NCBI GenBank assembly: GCA_020284085.1 | Contig: JACEVL010000832.1 | Coordinates: forward strand, 741,001 to 805,000 | Source of the DNA: Aporrectodea caliginosa | Taxonomy: Eukaryota > Annelida > Clitellata > Crassiclitellata > Lumbricidae | Length of the DNA: 64,000 bases | Direction: 5' to 3' | Shown: piece by piece, positions 1 to 9,840 of the stretch | Layout of the letters: each line of letters begins with the position of its first letter | Numbering within the stretch: the first letter of the stretch is position 1 | Notes under the pieces: generated by a model | What the model was told of the DNA's origin: nothing | Database searches by the model: none | The model's input: the letters and a program-made list of their open reading frames with translations, nothing else | Translations under genes and position numbers: made by a program

Positions 1-97
1 ATCATAAAGGGTTTCTCCAGGTCCTTATTGCACCGAAGAAAGTGAAGAATGACGCTAAAAAGCAAATAACTCTTGCCAACACGATTTCGGTTATCGA
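1..97. other. Unassigned left edge
   Basis: No open frame, repeat end or RNA signature is visible in these bases. They lie outside the homology between unit A and unit B, which begins at about 98. Confidence 0.4.
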
Positions 98-939
98 ACG
101 ACCATCCCCGGTGCACTGTTGAGAGCAATGCATCCGGAGTTATATAAACCTACCAGCATGAGAGCACGTGGAGCCCATATAAGTCCCATATCTTCACGTG
201 GGACCATCATGGAGCTTATACATTATTGGCATCTTAAACGGTAAAACACTGGAAAATTGATCTTAAAATTTCGTCAAAATTAGCAATTAGCATTTAATGT
301 GTTTTCTATGATTGTATAAGACAAAGGTTATAGTCAATATTGAACGCTGTCCGTTGTAAAAGCCTAATCTGACTACAGAGTCGCTGAGAGTCACCTAAAA
401 AGCGCGATATATAAATTGGCTTGATATAATTATAAATAAAGGATAATTAAAGGATATTCTTACATACTTATATATTCACTTACAAACATGCATGCAAACA
501 TACAAACTTACCTACATACATAATACATACATGCACACAAACATACAAATCTGCGTCAAATAAATAAAAATTAAATTTAAAAGAATTATAGCCTATGCCT
601 AACTCATATAAGCTCAGCTAAACCAAAACGTCGCGTGTGCATTTAGCAATCAGCTGCAATTAACACACAATATCATCCATTTCACAGTTTTTTCTATTAT
701 TGCAGAGAGTGGTCGAATATTCGATACTTCAGCCAATCCCTATAAACGCAGCAGCCACCGCAGACTGCACGTGCGGCGGTTGTATATATATATATATATA
801 TACGCACGTGGCAATACAAGATACAAGGTATACATATAAAACGCGTTTTTAGTAAGTGTCACTCTATCTATATATGTAGACATATATCAGGTGTATAAGC
901 TGAGGGTATATATATATGCATTTGTGTATGTGTGCATAC
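98..939 (+). repeat. Unit A, left part of a duplicated segment
   Basis: This stretch aligns along its length with 18666-19157 and then with 21438-21762, starting at the shared CGACCATCCCCGG. Copy B is interrupted at the position equivalent to about 593-600 by roughly 2.3 kb. The segment contains an AAAAGCGCGATATATAAATT motif near 408-428 that resembles LINE/SINE tails elsewhere in the window, plus ATACAT-rich tracts at 480-545. No coding potential is seen. It is either a tandem duplication or two copies of a large dispersed repeat. Confidence 0.8.
932..939. repeat. Left target-site duplication GTGCATAC
   Basis: The eight bases GTGCATAC directly abut the left terminal inverted repeat and recur exactly at 10934-10941. 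The homologous unit B has a single GTGTATAC at 21755-21762, which is the unoccupied site. Confidence 0.88.
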
Positions 940-952
940 CAGTGGTTAAATT
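940..952 (+). repeat. Left terminal inverted repeat
   Basis: CAGTGGTTAAATT, a perfect 13-bp inverted match to 10921-10933. A GAGGTGCCGGGTCTCC motif follows shortly after and is repeated in the right subterminal region. Confidence 0.85.
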
Positions 953-1203
953 GCTCATCCAGAGGTGCCGGGTCTCCAAGTCTTTACGAATTTAAAATTA
1001 AGCCTAGCTGGCAAATCTATAACCGACATAATATTATTTATGCGTATATGTAGGCTATGTAGTTATCAATACTTATCACTTTTATATGGCGTTTTCGAGT
1101 TTAAATAGACTCGGACAAAATACAAAATGCATGAAACGAGGCACATCATCGATTATTGCAATCATAAACATTAACTTAAAAGAAATAAACATTATTTAAC
1201 ATA
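953..1203. other. Left internal region of the hAT-like element
   Basis: About 250 bases between the left terminal repeat and the minisatellite. There is one GGTGCCGGGTCTC motif and nothing else recognisable. Confidence 0.4.
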
Positions 1204-2253
1204 AGGCGACATCATCCAGAGGCCTTTCCATAGGCGACATCATCAGAGCCTCTCCATAGGCGACATCATCCAGAGCCTTTCCATAGGCGACATCATCCAG
1301 AGCCTTTCCATAGGCAACTGCATGCAGCGCCTCTCCATGGGCGACAGCATACAGCGCCTCTCCATAGGCGACTTCATCCAGAGCCTCTCCATAGGCGACA
1401 TCATCCAGAGCCTTTCCATAGGCGACATCATCAGAGCCTTTCGCATAGGCAACTGCATGCAGCGCCTCTCCATGGGCGACAGCATACAGCGCCTCTCCAT
1501 AGGCGACATCATCCAGAACCTTTCCATAGGCGACATCATCAGAGCCTTTCCATAGGCACTGCATGCAGCGCCTCTCCATGGGCGACAGCATACAGCGCCT
1601 CTCCATAGGCGACTTCATCCAGAGCCTCTCCATAGGCAACTTCATCCAGAGCCTCTCCATAGGCGACAACATAAAGCACCTCTCCATAGGCGACTTCATC
1701 CAGAGCCTCTCCATAGGCGACATCATCTAGAGCCTCTCCATAGGCGACATCATCCAGAGCCTTTCCATACTGCATGCAGCGCCTCTCCATGGGCGACAGA
1801 ATACAGCGCCTCTCCATAGGCGACTTCATCCAGAGCCTCTCCATGGCGACGACATCCAGGAGGCACCTCTCCATAGGCGACATCATCCAAAGCCTCTCCA
1901 TAGGCAACTGCATGCAGCGCCTCTCCATAGGCAACTGCATGCAGTGCCTCTCCATAGGCGACAGCATACAGCGCCTCTCCATAGGCGACATCATCCAGAG
2001 CCTCTCCATAGGCGACATCATCCAGAGCCTTTCCATAGGCAACTGCATGCAGTGCCTCTCCATGGGCGACATCATCCAGAGCCTCTCCATAGGCGACATC
2101 ATCCAGAGCCTCTCCATAGGCGACATCATCCAGAAACCTTTCCATAGGCGACATCATCCAAGGAGCCTCTCCATAGGCGACATCATCCAGAGCCTTTCCA
2201 TAGGCGACATCATCCAGAAAGCCTCTCCATAGGCGACATCATCCAGAGCCTCT
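1204..2253 (+). repeat. 27-bp minisatellite, left block
   Basis: The tandem unit is 27 bp, beginning GGCGACATCATCCAGAGCC and ending CTCTCCATA. Several unit variants differ at fixed positions: CAACTGCATGCAGCG, CGACAGCATACAGCG, CGACTTCATCCAGAG and CGACATCATCCAGAG. They often follow each other in that order, making a 108-bp higher-order repeat. Because 27 is divisible by three, long frames are open on both strands, but frame-breaking indels and the lack of any start context argue against a protein. The array continues at 7907 after the LTR element. Confidence 0.92.
2249..2253. repeat. Target-site duplication CCTCT, left
   Basis: CCTCT directly precedes the 5' LTR and recurs directly after the 3' LTR at 7907-7911. 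It lies inside a minisatellite unit, so the LTR element inserted into the array. Confidence 0.88.
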
Positions 2254-2674
2254 TGTAGCGAAATATAACTTATCAAATCTATTGTTAGTTTACTTAATTA
2301 ATTAATTAATTTCTAAGGTTAGGATAAGATAGTCCATTACGAGTGGCATTTAGTTAATTCATGAGTGGCTTTCATTAATACGTAATTAACTGCCTAGCGA
2401 ACCGTTAAAACAGCGTTAACGGCTCCATGACGTAATACGATTGATCCAAGCGTTACCGTGACGACGTAATAGAGGAACGAATAGAAATGCGTTGAGAGAG
2501 AACTTGAAATTTGGAGTTCAAGCGAGTTGGACGATTGGAGACGTTCCTGCGATTGGAAGGACGTTTTCGGTGAATGAATCGTCAGTTTCGAGGTTCTAGA
2601 TGACTATGCATCTTGCGATGGATGATAGCATCGTCGTGGCGGACTTTTAATCGAAGTTAGGAGTAACCGTTGAG

Positions 2675-2684
2675 CATAAAAGGG
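2675..2684 (+). promoter_or_regulatory. TATA-like box in the 5' LTR
   Basis: CATAAAAGGG in a G/C-rich neighbourhood, the best core-promoter candidate in the LTR. It has an identical counterpart at 7277-7286. It would place the transcription start near 2705. Confidence 0.45.
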
Positions 2685-3106
2685 CCGACGAGTGATCCTT
2701 TCGATAAGTCTACATGGAAGCGTAGAACGGTTGAGTTGTCGTCGTTTCTGCGTGTGGATGATTTGAACTGCGGATGTTTACGAAGGATTGATTAGTCTTC
2801 GTACAGCAACTTTAAAGCAAACGATACGGATTTATCTAATTCCGGTTTGTCTGTTGTTGTGACGATCCTTTTCAACAATTACTTCCACGTTGGAAGAACT
2901 GGTTGGAAGACGAAGCATTGTTACAATTACATGTCTTCGCCGCGACGCTTCAGAAGAAGATTCATCTCCGTTGAAATACATATCCTTCGACGAAACCTAC
3001 TCCTACATTGAAACCAGTTTCTACGAACTCTACTGCGATGTCATCGAAGCGAGACTGAAGTTGTCTGAAGGATCAGATAAGCTCATAAAACATAATTATA
3101 TCATTT

Positions 3107-3112
3107 AATAAA
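3107..3112 (+). terminator. AATAAA polyadenylation signal in the 5' LTR
   Basis: AATAAA in an AT-rich tract about 190 bp before the LTR end. The counterpart at 7709-7714 would serve the full-length transcript. Confidence 0.45.
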
Positions 3113-3302
3113 TAATGCCACTCATAGGTAGATAGGTATTTATTTGGATTGTATGTCAATTGATTGTTTTCTAATTAACACAATACAAGACTTTTCTATA
3201 AAAATGCCTAGTGTTTCCTATAACCTTATTTGAAGTAATGTAATGTTCTACTCTGCCATTACGGACGCAGCAAAAAGGCGACTAATCCACATTAGGGCTA
3301 CA

Positions 3303-3631
3303 TTATGGGTGCTCAGCGTCCAGGATTTTGAGAGACTTTGCTAACTCAAGTAAACTATTAGTTAACTTGCACTAACGCTGTAGATTTATGCTTTCTGTGA
3401 AAATTAGAGACGATTAATTTGAATTTTAACGGCACGCACACTTGACATTTTAAACGGTGCAATAAGCCATTGAAGTTGAACATTTAACGTTACGTCATAA
3501 CGTTACGTCATAGACATAGATTATATATTGTAACTAAGAGGTTGCATACAGATCTTAGGTAAGATTTGAGAATTTTATAAAGCGCAAGGCTTTTGATTAA
3601 TTACTTGGTTGAAATAAAGTAAACAAGTAAG
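3303..3631 (+). other. Leader between 5' LTR and Gag, with possible primer-binding site
   Basis: The LTR is followed by TTA and then TGGGTGCTCAGCGTCCAGG from 3306. TGG is the expected first triplet of a tRNA primer-binding site, but I could not match the rest to a tRNA 3' end from memory. The remainder is an AT-rich untranslated leader with a duplicated ACGTTACGTCATA motif near 3488-3513. Confidence 0.4.
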
Positions 3632-6600
3632 ATGTCGGCTACTGATTATCAACAGTTAATTCAGGTAGGTCGAGACTTGGGGATGGAAGGAAACGACCTG
3701 AAAAGCTTCGTGACAGAACGACAAGCTGAACTGAGAGAAGAGAGAGCCAAAGAAAGAGAAGATAAAAAGGCGAGAGAGTTAGTAGAGGATGAGCGTGCTA
3801 AGCGTCAAATGGAAATAGAAGAAGAGCGAGCTAAGAGACAAGCAGAGGATGAGCGTGCTAAGCGTCAAATGGAAATAGAAGAAGAGCGAGCTAAGAGACA
3901 AGCAGAGGATGAGCGTGCTAAGCGTCAAATGGAAATAGAAGAAGAGCGAGCTAAGAGACAAGCAGAGGATGAGCGAGCTAAGCGCCAAATGGATTTTGAG
4001 TTAAAGAAGCTTGAGGCAGAGATTAAAGTCAAAGAGATTGAAGCAAGGGCGGTTTCTGATCGTAGGCAAAACGGAGAACATAACGGTATGTTTGTAACTG
4101 ATAGGGAAGAGGGAAACGGTGGAAATCACGGAAGAGGAATAAGAGATATTAAGTTTCCCAATTTTAATGAAAATAAGGATTGCCTTGACGCGTATTTGTT
4201 GAGATTCGAGAGAACAGTTGAAGCATATGAGATACCACAAGAAATTTGGGCTTTGACACTAGCTAGACATCTCGAGGGAAAAGCTTTGGAAGTATACCAG
4301 AGGTTAACTTCTAGAGAAGCACAAGATTATAACTGTCTAAAAGAGCAATTGTTAAAGAGATTCAGATTAACTGAGGGTGGCTATAGGCAGAGGTTCAAGG
4401 ACAGCCGTATCGAGGTCGGAGAATCTTGTTCCCAGTTCTTAGAGCGTCTCAGGAGGTATATCCAACAGTGGTTATCCATGGCAGGATTCGAGAAGGATTA
4501 CGAAGGATTGGAGAATTTGATTTTAAGGGATCAGTTCTTCTCAACGTGTTCCATGGAATTGAAGACATTCCTCACGGAGAAAGGAAAGATCAGCCTTAAG
4601 GAAATGCTAACCCATGCTGAGTCTTACATAGAAGCTCATGGTTACAAACATGGAGACATGACAATGAAATCCATAGTAAGATTTTCTCAGGACAGGAATC
4701 AAAATCGAGGATACGAAGAAGAGACTAAAGACAAAGTTGTTAACACGACAAATAGAAGTAGAACTGAAACTAGATTTGATGAGGAGACCAATCTCAATAA
4801 GTTTAGAAACAGAACATATAGCAGAGAAAGAGGACAATCTGTTGAACATAAGATTGTTTGCTATTTGTGTGGAGGTCAAGGTCATAAGGCAAGTCATTGC
4901 CCGAATAAGCTTAAAGGTGTTGTCAAACACACTACAGCAGCCATACAAGTAGTACAGAATAGCGCGTATAAAGTGAAAAATGGAATACTTAAACAAGATA
5001 CAAGACAGAGACCAGAAGTGAGTGATATACAAACGACTCCGATATGGGATGAGGTACCGGTATCGATTAACAGGGTGGCGAGTGCCATTGTAGCAATTGA
5101 TGGCAATCCATTGAACCTGAACGAAGAAGAAAAATCAGTTAGAGTTAACGGAAAGGAAGTTGAGTGTATTTATGATTCAGGAGCAACATGCTGTGTTGTG
5201 AAGAGGACACTTATAGACGAATCAGATTTGACAGGAAAGGAAGCAATGTGTACATTGATAGATGGGAGTACACGGTACTTTCCTACAGCTAATGTTGATT
5301 TAGAAAGTGAATATTATGCTGGGAAGGTGGAAGCCTTAGTAATGGATAATCCAGTGAAACCTATGATTATTGGGAAAATCAATGGAATCAGATACATGTT
5401 AAGTAAAGACAAGAAAAGTGATACATTGCCTAGCATTTGCAATGAAACGAAGAATATAAAAAGAGACAGGGGTGAAATATACACGGACTTAGAAACACAG
5501 AGGCATAGATCAACGGGTGTAGATGACGTCACAGATAAGCCGATTATAAGAAATGACGTACATTCAACGGTCGTTACTGGAATACGGTCATCGAGGAAGA
5601 GGAATAAAAAGCGTAAGGTTACTAAATCAGCTGAGACGATAGACGTCAAAGAAACTTCTAGTGATATTGAGATATTGCGAGAGGAAATAAAGAATGCATA
5701 TAATTGCATATTGAAATTAAAAGAACGCATTGATCAAACGTGTGCCAAGGAACCGAAGGTGACGAAGAAAGTGAATGTCAAAAATAAAAAGAATTTTGAC
5801 GGAGGAGATGAAGTTGACAAGAAGTCAAATGTCAATCATGAAGAAATACATGATACAGAGACAGTTGCCTTTGTATCAGCAGTGATACATGATGGAAACT
5901 TAGGAATGAATAGAGAGGAAGAAATTCTAGAGCTCTACAATAGTGAGCAAACAAAAGATTACAGTGATGTAGACAAGAATCCTAATCTGTATGAGAAAAT
6001 AGATTTTAGTGGACACACACTTAGAGACAATAATATAAGTCCTAAGGTGGAATTGGTTGACAAGATTGTGGACAGACCGAGGCCGCAAACTAAGAAGCAA
6101 GTGAGAAGCTTTCTGGGGGCAGTAAATTACTACCGAAAGTTCATTCCACACTGTGCTGAACTTATGGCGCCTTTGTCTGATCTGACTAAGAAGTTGTCAC
6201 CGAATGTAGTAGAGTGGAATCCAGAATTGGATAAGGCCTTTAAAGAGTTAAAGGGAGTATTAGCTAAGGCACCAATTTTGAAGCTACCTGATTTGAACAA
6301 GGAGTTTGTTATTCAGACAGATGCTTCAGGAGTAGGACTTGGGTGTGTTCTAATGCAGAACTATGATGGTATTAACCATCCAGTCGCTTATGCAAGCAGG
6401 AAGTTGTTGGAAAGAGAAAGGCGATACTCTGTGGAGGAAAGAGAGTGTCTGGCTATTATGTGGGGAATTGAGAAATTCGATAGATATTTGTTCGGAAAGC
6501 AGTTTGTGATCGAAACGGACCACTGCGGACTGCAGTACATGAGAGAAGGAAGAATGAAGAATGCAAGGGTGATGAGATGGAGTCTTGCCCTGCAGAATTA

Positions 6601-6673
6601 TAGTTTTAAGGTGAATTACATTAAAGGATGTAATAATGTAATATCCGACTATCTCAGTAGGGGTCTGATATAG
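3632..6673 (+). CDS. Gag-protease-RNase H polyprotein lacking the reverse-transcriptase core and integrase (1013 aa)
   Basis: Starts at an ATG in AAGATGTCG. Residues about 25-140 are a highly charged coiled coil with 20-residue repeats of RAKRQMEIEEE type. Residues about 165-350 resemble a retrotransposon Gag domain. The zinc knuckle CYLCGGQGHKASHC is near 409-422, and the aspartic protease YDSGATC is near 513. Residues about 600-785 are a lysine-rich linker without a recognised domain. From about 790 the frame rejoins the reverse-transcriptase C-terminus (SFLGAVNYYRKF) and continues into RNase H, whose acidic residues are present (QTDASG, ERECLAI, ETDHCG, VISDYLS). The palm with YxDD is missing, and translation stops right after RNase H, so no integrase. 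The deletion keeps the frame open, giving a defective but possibly expressed protein. Confidence 0.92.
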   Translation: MSATDYQQLIQVGRDLGMEGNDLKSFVTERQAELREERAKEREDKKARELVEDERAKRQMEIEEERAKRQAEDERAKRQMEIEEERAKRQAEDERAKRQMEIEEERAKRQAEDERAKRQMDFELKKLEAEIKVKEIEARAVSDRRQNGEHNGMFVTDREEGNGGNHGRGIRDIKFPNFNENKDCLDAYLLRFERTVEAYEIPQEIWALTLARHLEGKALEVYQRLTSREAQDYNCLKEQLLKRFRLTEGGYRQRFKDSRIEVGESCSQFLERLRRYIQQWLSMAGFEKDYEGLENLILRDQFFSTCSMELKTFLTEKGKISLKEMLTHAESYIEAHGYKHGDMTMKSIVRFSQDRNQNRGYEEETKDKVVNTTNRSRTETRFDEETNLNKFRNRTYSRERGQSVEHKIVCYLCGGQGHKASHCPNKLKGVVKHTTAAIQVVQNSAYKVKNGILKQDTRQRPEVSDIQTTPIWDEVPVSINRVASAIVAIDGNPLNLNEEEKSVRVNGKEVECIYDSGATCCVVKRTLIDESDLTGKEAMCTLIDGSTRYFPTANVDLESEYYAGKVEALVMDNPVKPMIIGKINGIRYMLSKDKKSDTLPSICNETKNIKRDRGEIYTDLETQRHRSTGVDDVTDKPIIRNDVHSTVVTGIRSSRKRNKKRKVTKSAETIDVKETSSDIEILREEIKNAYNCILKLKERIDQTCAKEPKVTKKVNVKNKKNFDGGDEVDKKSNVNHEEIHDTETVAFVSAVIHDGNLGMNREEEILELYNSEQTKDYSDVDKNPNLYEKIDFSGHTLRDNNISPKVELVDKIVDRPRPQTKKQVRSFLGAVNYYRKFIPHCAELMAPLSDLTKKLSPNVVEWNPELDKAFKELKGVLAKAPILKLPDLNKEFVIQTDASGVGLGCVLMQNYDGINHPVAYASRKLLERERRYSVEERECLAIMWGIEKFDRYLFGKQFVIETDHCGLQYMREGRMKNARVMRWSLALQNYSFKVNYIKGCNNVISDYLSRGLI
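3790..3989 (+). repeat. 60-bp tandem repeat inside Gag
   Basis: A 60-bp unit is repeated about three times with almost no change, encoding 20 residues of charged coiled coil each. Lines starting at 3841 and 3901 are identical. The copies must be recent or homogenised. Confidence 0.9.
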
Positions 6674-6855
6674 GAAGTAGATAATTTAATAGAAACCTGT
6701 AAGAATGTAAATATTTATATAGAATAGGTATGTAGCATTGTTGTTGTTGTTTTATATATGTAGTTTAGATAATAATATAAGTAATTAACAAGTAGTTTGA
6801 TAAGAAGGTTAGGTAGATAAAGCCTGTAGACAGTCTTTAAAAAGAGGGGCCTTAT
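6674..6855 (+). other. 3' untranslated region with polypurine tract
   Basis: About 180 bp between the stop codon and the 3' LTR. It ends in AAAAAGAGGGG at about 6839-6849, a good polypurine tract for plus-strand priming. There is no trace of integrase. Confidence 0.65.
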
Positions 6856-7906
6856 TGTAGCGAAATATAACTTATCAAATCTATTGTTAGTTTACTTAAT
6901 TAATTAATTAATTTCTAAGGTTAGGATAAGATAGTCAATTACGAGTGGCATTTAGTTAATTCATGAGTGGCTTTCATTAATACGTAATTAACTGCCTAGC
7001 GAACCGTTAAAACAGCGTTAACGGCTCCATGACGTAATACGATTGATCCAAGCGTTACCGTGACGACGTAATAGAGGAACGAATAGAAATGCGTTGAGAG
7101 AGAACTTGAAATTTGGAGTTCAAGCGAGTTGGACGATTGGAGACGTTCCTGCGATTGGAAGGACGTTTTCGGTGAATGAATCGTCAGTTTCGAGGTTCTA
7201 GATGACTATGCATCTTGCGATGGATGATAGCATCGTCGTGGCGGACTTTTAATCGAAGTTAGGAGTAACCGTTGAGCATAAAAGGGCCGACGAGTGATCC
7301 TTTCGATAAGTCTACATGGAAGCGTAGAACGGTTGAGTTGTCGTCGTTTCTGCGTGTGGATGATTTGAACTGCGGATGTTTACGAAGGATTGATTAGTCT
7401 TCGTACAGCAACTTTAAAGCAAACGATACGGATTTATCTAATTCCGGTTTGTCTGTTGTTGTGACGATCCTTTTCAACAATTACTTCCACGTTGGAAGAA
7501 CTGGTTGGAAGACGAAGCATTGTTACAATTACATGTCTTCGCCGCGACGCTTCAGAAGAAGATTCATCTCCGTTGAAATACATATCCTTCGACGAAACCT
7601 ACTCCTACATTGAAACCAGTTTCTACGAACTCTACTGCGATGTCATCGAAGCGAGACTGAAGTTGTCTGAAGGATCAGATAAGCTCATAAAACATAATTA
7701 TATCATTTAATAAATAATGCCACTCATAGGTAGATAGGTATTTATTTGGATTGTATGTCAATTGATTGTTTTTCTAATTAACACAATACAAGACTTTTCT
7801 ATAAAAAATGCCTAGTGTTTCCTATAACCTTATTTGAAGTAATGTAATGTTCTACTCTGCCATTACGGACGCAGCAAAAAGGCGACTAATCCACATTAGG
7901 GCTACA
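6856..7906 (+). repeat. 3' LTR, 1051 bp
   Basis: Same termini as the 5' LTR. Carries the TATA-like box at 7277-7286 and AATAAA at 7709-7714. Followed directly by the CCTCT duplication at 7907-7911. Confidence 0.92.
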
Positions 7907-8862
7907 CCTCTCCATAGGCGACTTCATCCAGAGCCTTTTCATAGGCGACATCATCCAGAGCCTCTCCATAGGCGACATCATCCAGAGCCTTTCCATAGGC
8001 GACATCATCCAGAGCCTCTCCATAGGCGACATCATCCAGAGCCTTTCCATAGGCGACATCATCCAGAAACCTTTCCATAGGCAACTGCATGCAGCGCCTC
8101 TCCATAGGCGACTTCATCCAGAGCCTCTCCATAGGCGACATCATCTAGAACCGTTACATAGGCAACTGCATGCAGCGCCTCTCCATAGGCGACATCATCC
8201 AGAGCCTTTCCATAGGCATGCAGCGCCTCTCCATGGGCGACAGCATACAGCGCCTCTCCATAGGCGACTTCATCCAGAGCCTCTCCATAGGCGACATCAT
8301 CCAGAGCCTTTCCATAGGCAACTGCATGCAGCGCCTCTCCATAGGCGACTTCATCCAGAGCCTCTCCATAGGCGACATCATCTAGAACCTTTCCATAGGC
8401 AACTGCATGCAGCGCCTCTCCATAGGCGACATCATCCAGAGCCTTTCCATAGGCAACTGCATGCAGCGCCTCTCCATGGGCGACAGCATACAGCGCCTCT
8501 CCATAGGCGACTTCATCCAGAGCCTCTCTCCATAGGCGACATCATCCAGAGCCTTTCCATAGGCGACATCATCCAGAGCCTTTCCATAGGCAACTGCATG
8601 CAGCGCCTCTCCATAGGCGACTTCATCCAGAGGCTCTCCATGAGGCATGCAGCGCCTCTCCATGGGCGACAGCATACAGCGCCTCTCCATAGGCGACTTC
8701 ATCCAGAGCCTCTCCATAGGCGACACCATCCAGAGCCTCTCCATTGGCGACATCATCCAGAGCCTTTCCATAGGCAACTGCATGCAGCGCCTCTCCATGG
8801 GCGACAGGATACAGCGCCTCTCCATAGGTGACTGCATCCAGCGCCTTTAAATAGGCGAGGAG
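7907..8862 (+). repeat. 27-bp minisatellite, right block
   Basis: Continuation of the array at 1204-2253 with the same unit variants and the same four-unit order. It decays after about 8840 into GCGCCTTTAAATAGGCGAGG. Confidence 0.92.
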
Positions 8863-9339
8863 AGTTTAATTATAAGACACTGTCGTGTTTAGCGAAGTTA
8901 AGATCATGGGCGAAGGAAAAGACATTCACAGAACTGTTTCTTTGATTCAGTTATCCAGTCAGGAAGACTGAACGTTGACTTCTGCTGTCAACCATTGCAA
9001 GCAGCCTTTCTTTGTGCTCACGAAAAACAATGAAACCTTGAAACAGTGTTGTGATTTTTCTTCTTCGGGAGAGTCTCGGACAGACTGTAGTAGATATAGT
9101 AGTAAGTGTTAATAGTAGTAACTATATTATATATTTCTCAAATTTTATAAATTATAACATTAGTTATAATAAATAATCGAACTTACTGGTGTTTCAAGAT
9201 GAATTTTGATGTTAAACGTCGCTCAGTCGCCCACGTCTCCGCGTTAATTGTGTCTTAAGATGTTTCTATGGCAACATCGCGATGACGTAGGCCTACGTTT
9301 GTAACAAAACAACCGAATCGCATAATAATTTAATTCATT
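8863..9339. other. Unassigned interior of the hAT-like element
   Basis: I see no frame, repeat end or RNA signature. The stretch is AT-rich from 9100 to 9190. Confidence 0.4.
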
Positions 9340-9840
9340 TCGAGAATTTATATGGCGCCTCTTCAAGAGATCTACTCAGAGGCGCTCCCAGCCATGGCCA
9401 GTGGCGGTGCCAGCATGGGGCTAGGGTGGGCTGAAGCCCCCCTATCGGCGGCTCAGCCCCCAGAAAAAAAACAAAAGTGGGAAATCACTGCCAATGCCAG
9501 AGAGGAGGGGAGAAAGGGAAGGAATTGGGGTTTTAGCCCCCAACCTGAAATCCTGGCGCCGCTACTGATGTCCCAGCCCAGCCACAGCTAAGAAAAGGTG
9601 TGATTTGAGGGACTTATAAGAAGCAGGCGAGTTGAACCTAGGCGCCTCTAGTGGGAGGCCATTCCAGATGGAGAGACCCACAACTGAAAAGGCTCGGCGC
9701 TGTCTAACTATGGTTGCCAACTTTAGATTATGAAATTTCTGGACAAGGCGCGAGCCCCAACGATTTGTGGCTATAAGGATCTGGTCACTCTGGCGGAGCG
9801 TCGTAAGCTCCCCTGGCCCCAGCCGCAACGGGGCCTCCAA
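9340..9840 (-). pseudogene. LINE 3'-end relic, minus strand, interrupted by a MITE
   Basis: Read on the minus strand, 9840-9575 encodes a typical LINE reverse-transcriptase C-terminus (RQRRAFSVVGLSIWNGLP followed by a SLKSHLF segment). After the MITE at 9399-9567, the tail GGGAGCGCCTCTGAGTAG and a degenerate GGCGCCATATAAAT follow at 9340-9392. The tail matches those of the LINE at 12859-13969 and the SINE at 11803-12010, so the relic belongs to the same or a close family. Confidence 0.7.
9399..9567. mobile_element. Short inverted-repeat element (MITE), 169 bp
   Basis: Ends CAGTGGCGGTGCCAG and CTGGCGCCGCTACTG form imperfect inverted repeats about 40 bp long that continue into GGCTGAAGCCCC and GGGGTTTTAGCCCC. 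The form is hAT-like, but the flanks do not show a convincing 8-bp duplication. It sits inside a LINE relic. A partial second copy of the left end lies at 9971-10007. Confidence 0.65.

Larger units (their letters stand above)
2254..3302 (+). repeat. 5' LTR, 1049 bp
   Basis: Runs from TGTAGCGAAATATAAC to ATTAGGGCTACA, with a TGTAGC/GCTACA inverted pair at its ends. It differs from the 3' LTR by one substitution near 2336 and two single-base length differences near 3171 and 3205. A 72-codon open frame at 2890-3108 has only a TTG start and is identical in both LTRs. I regard it as non-coding. Confidence 0.92.
2254..7906 (+). mobile_element. Ty3/Gypsy-type LTR retrotransposon, internally deleted, 5653 bp
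   Basis: Two near-identical LTRs (2254-3302 and 6856-7906) begin TGTAGC and end GCTACA. They flank one open frame with Gag, a CCHC knuckle, an aspartic protease, the end of reverse transcriptase and RNase H. The reverse-transcriptase fingers and palm, including the YxDD centre, and the whole integrase are absent. A 5-bp target duplication (CCTCT) surrounds the element. I found only one substitution and two single-base homopolymer length differences between the LTRs, so the insertion is young. It must therefore have depended on enzymes supplied by a related complete element. Confidence 0.93.

Noticed and set aside
1196..2232. Long open frames on both strands in the 27-bp repeat
   Set aside because: The period is divisible by three, so frames open by default. 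Frameshifting indels and the absence of a promoter or start context argue against a protein.
2890..3108. 72-codon frame in both LTRs
   Set aside because: It starts only at TTG. Its identity in both LTRs simply reflects LTR duplication.
3303..3330. Assignment of a specific tRNA primer for the LTR element
   Set aside because: TGG is present, but the following bases match no tRNA end that I can recall.
1204..8862. CRISPR-like array
   Set aside because: The units are contiguous 27-bp satellite copies without unique spacers, in a eukaryotic repeat context.
9399..9567. Eight-base target duplication for this MITE
   Set aside because: The flanks GCCATGGC and ATGTCCCA do not match, so the hAT assignment rests on the ends only.
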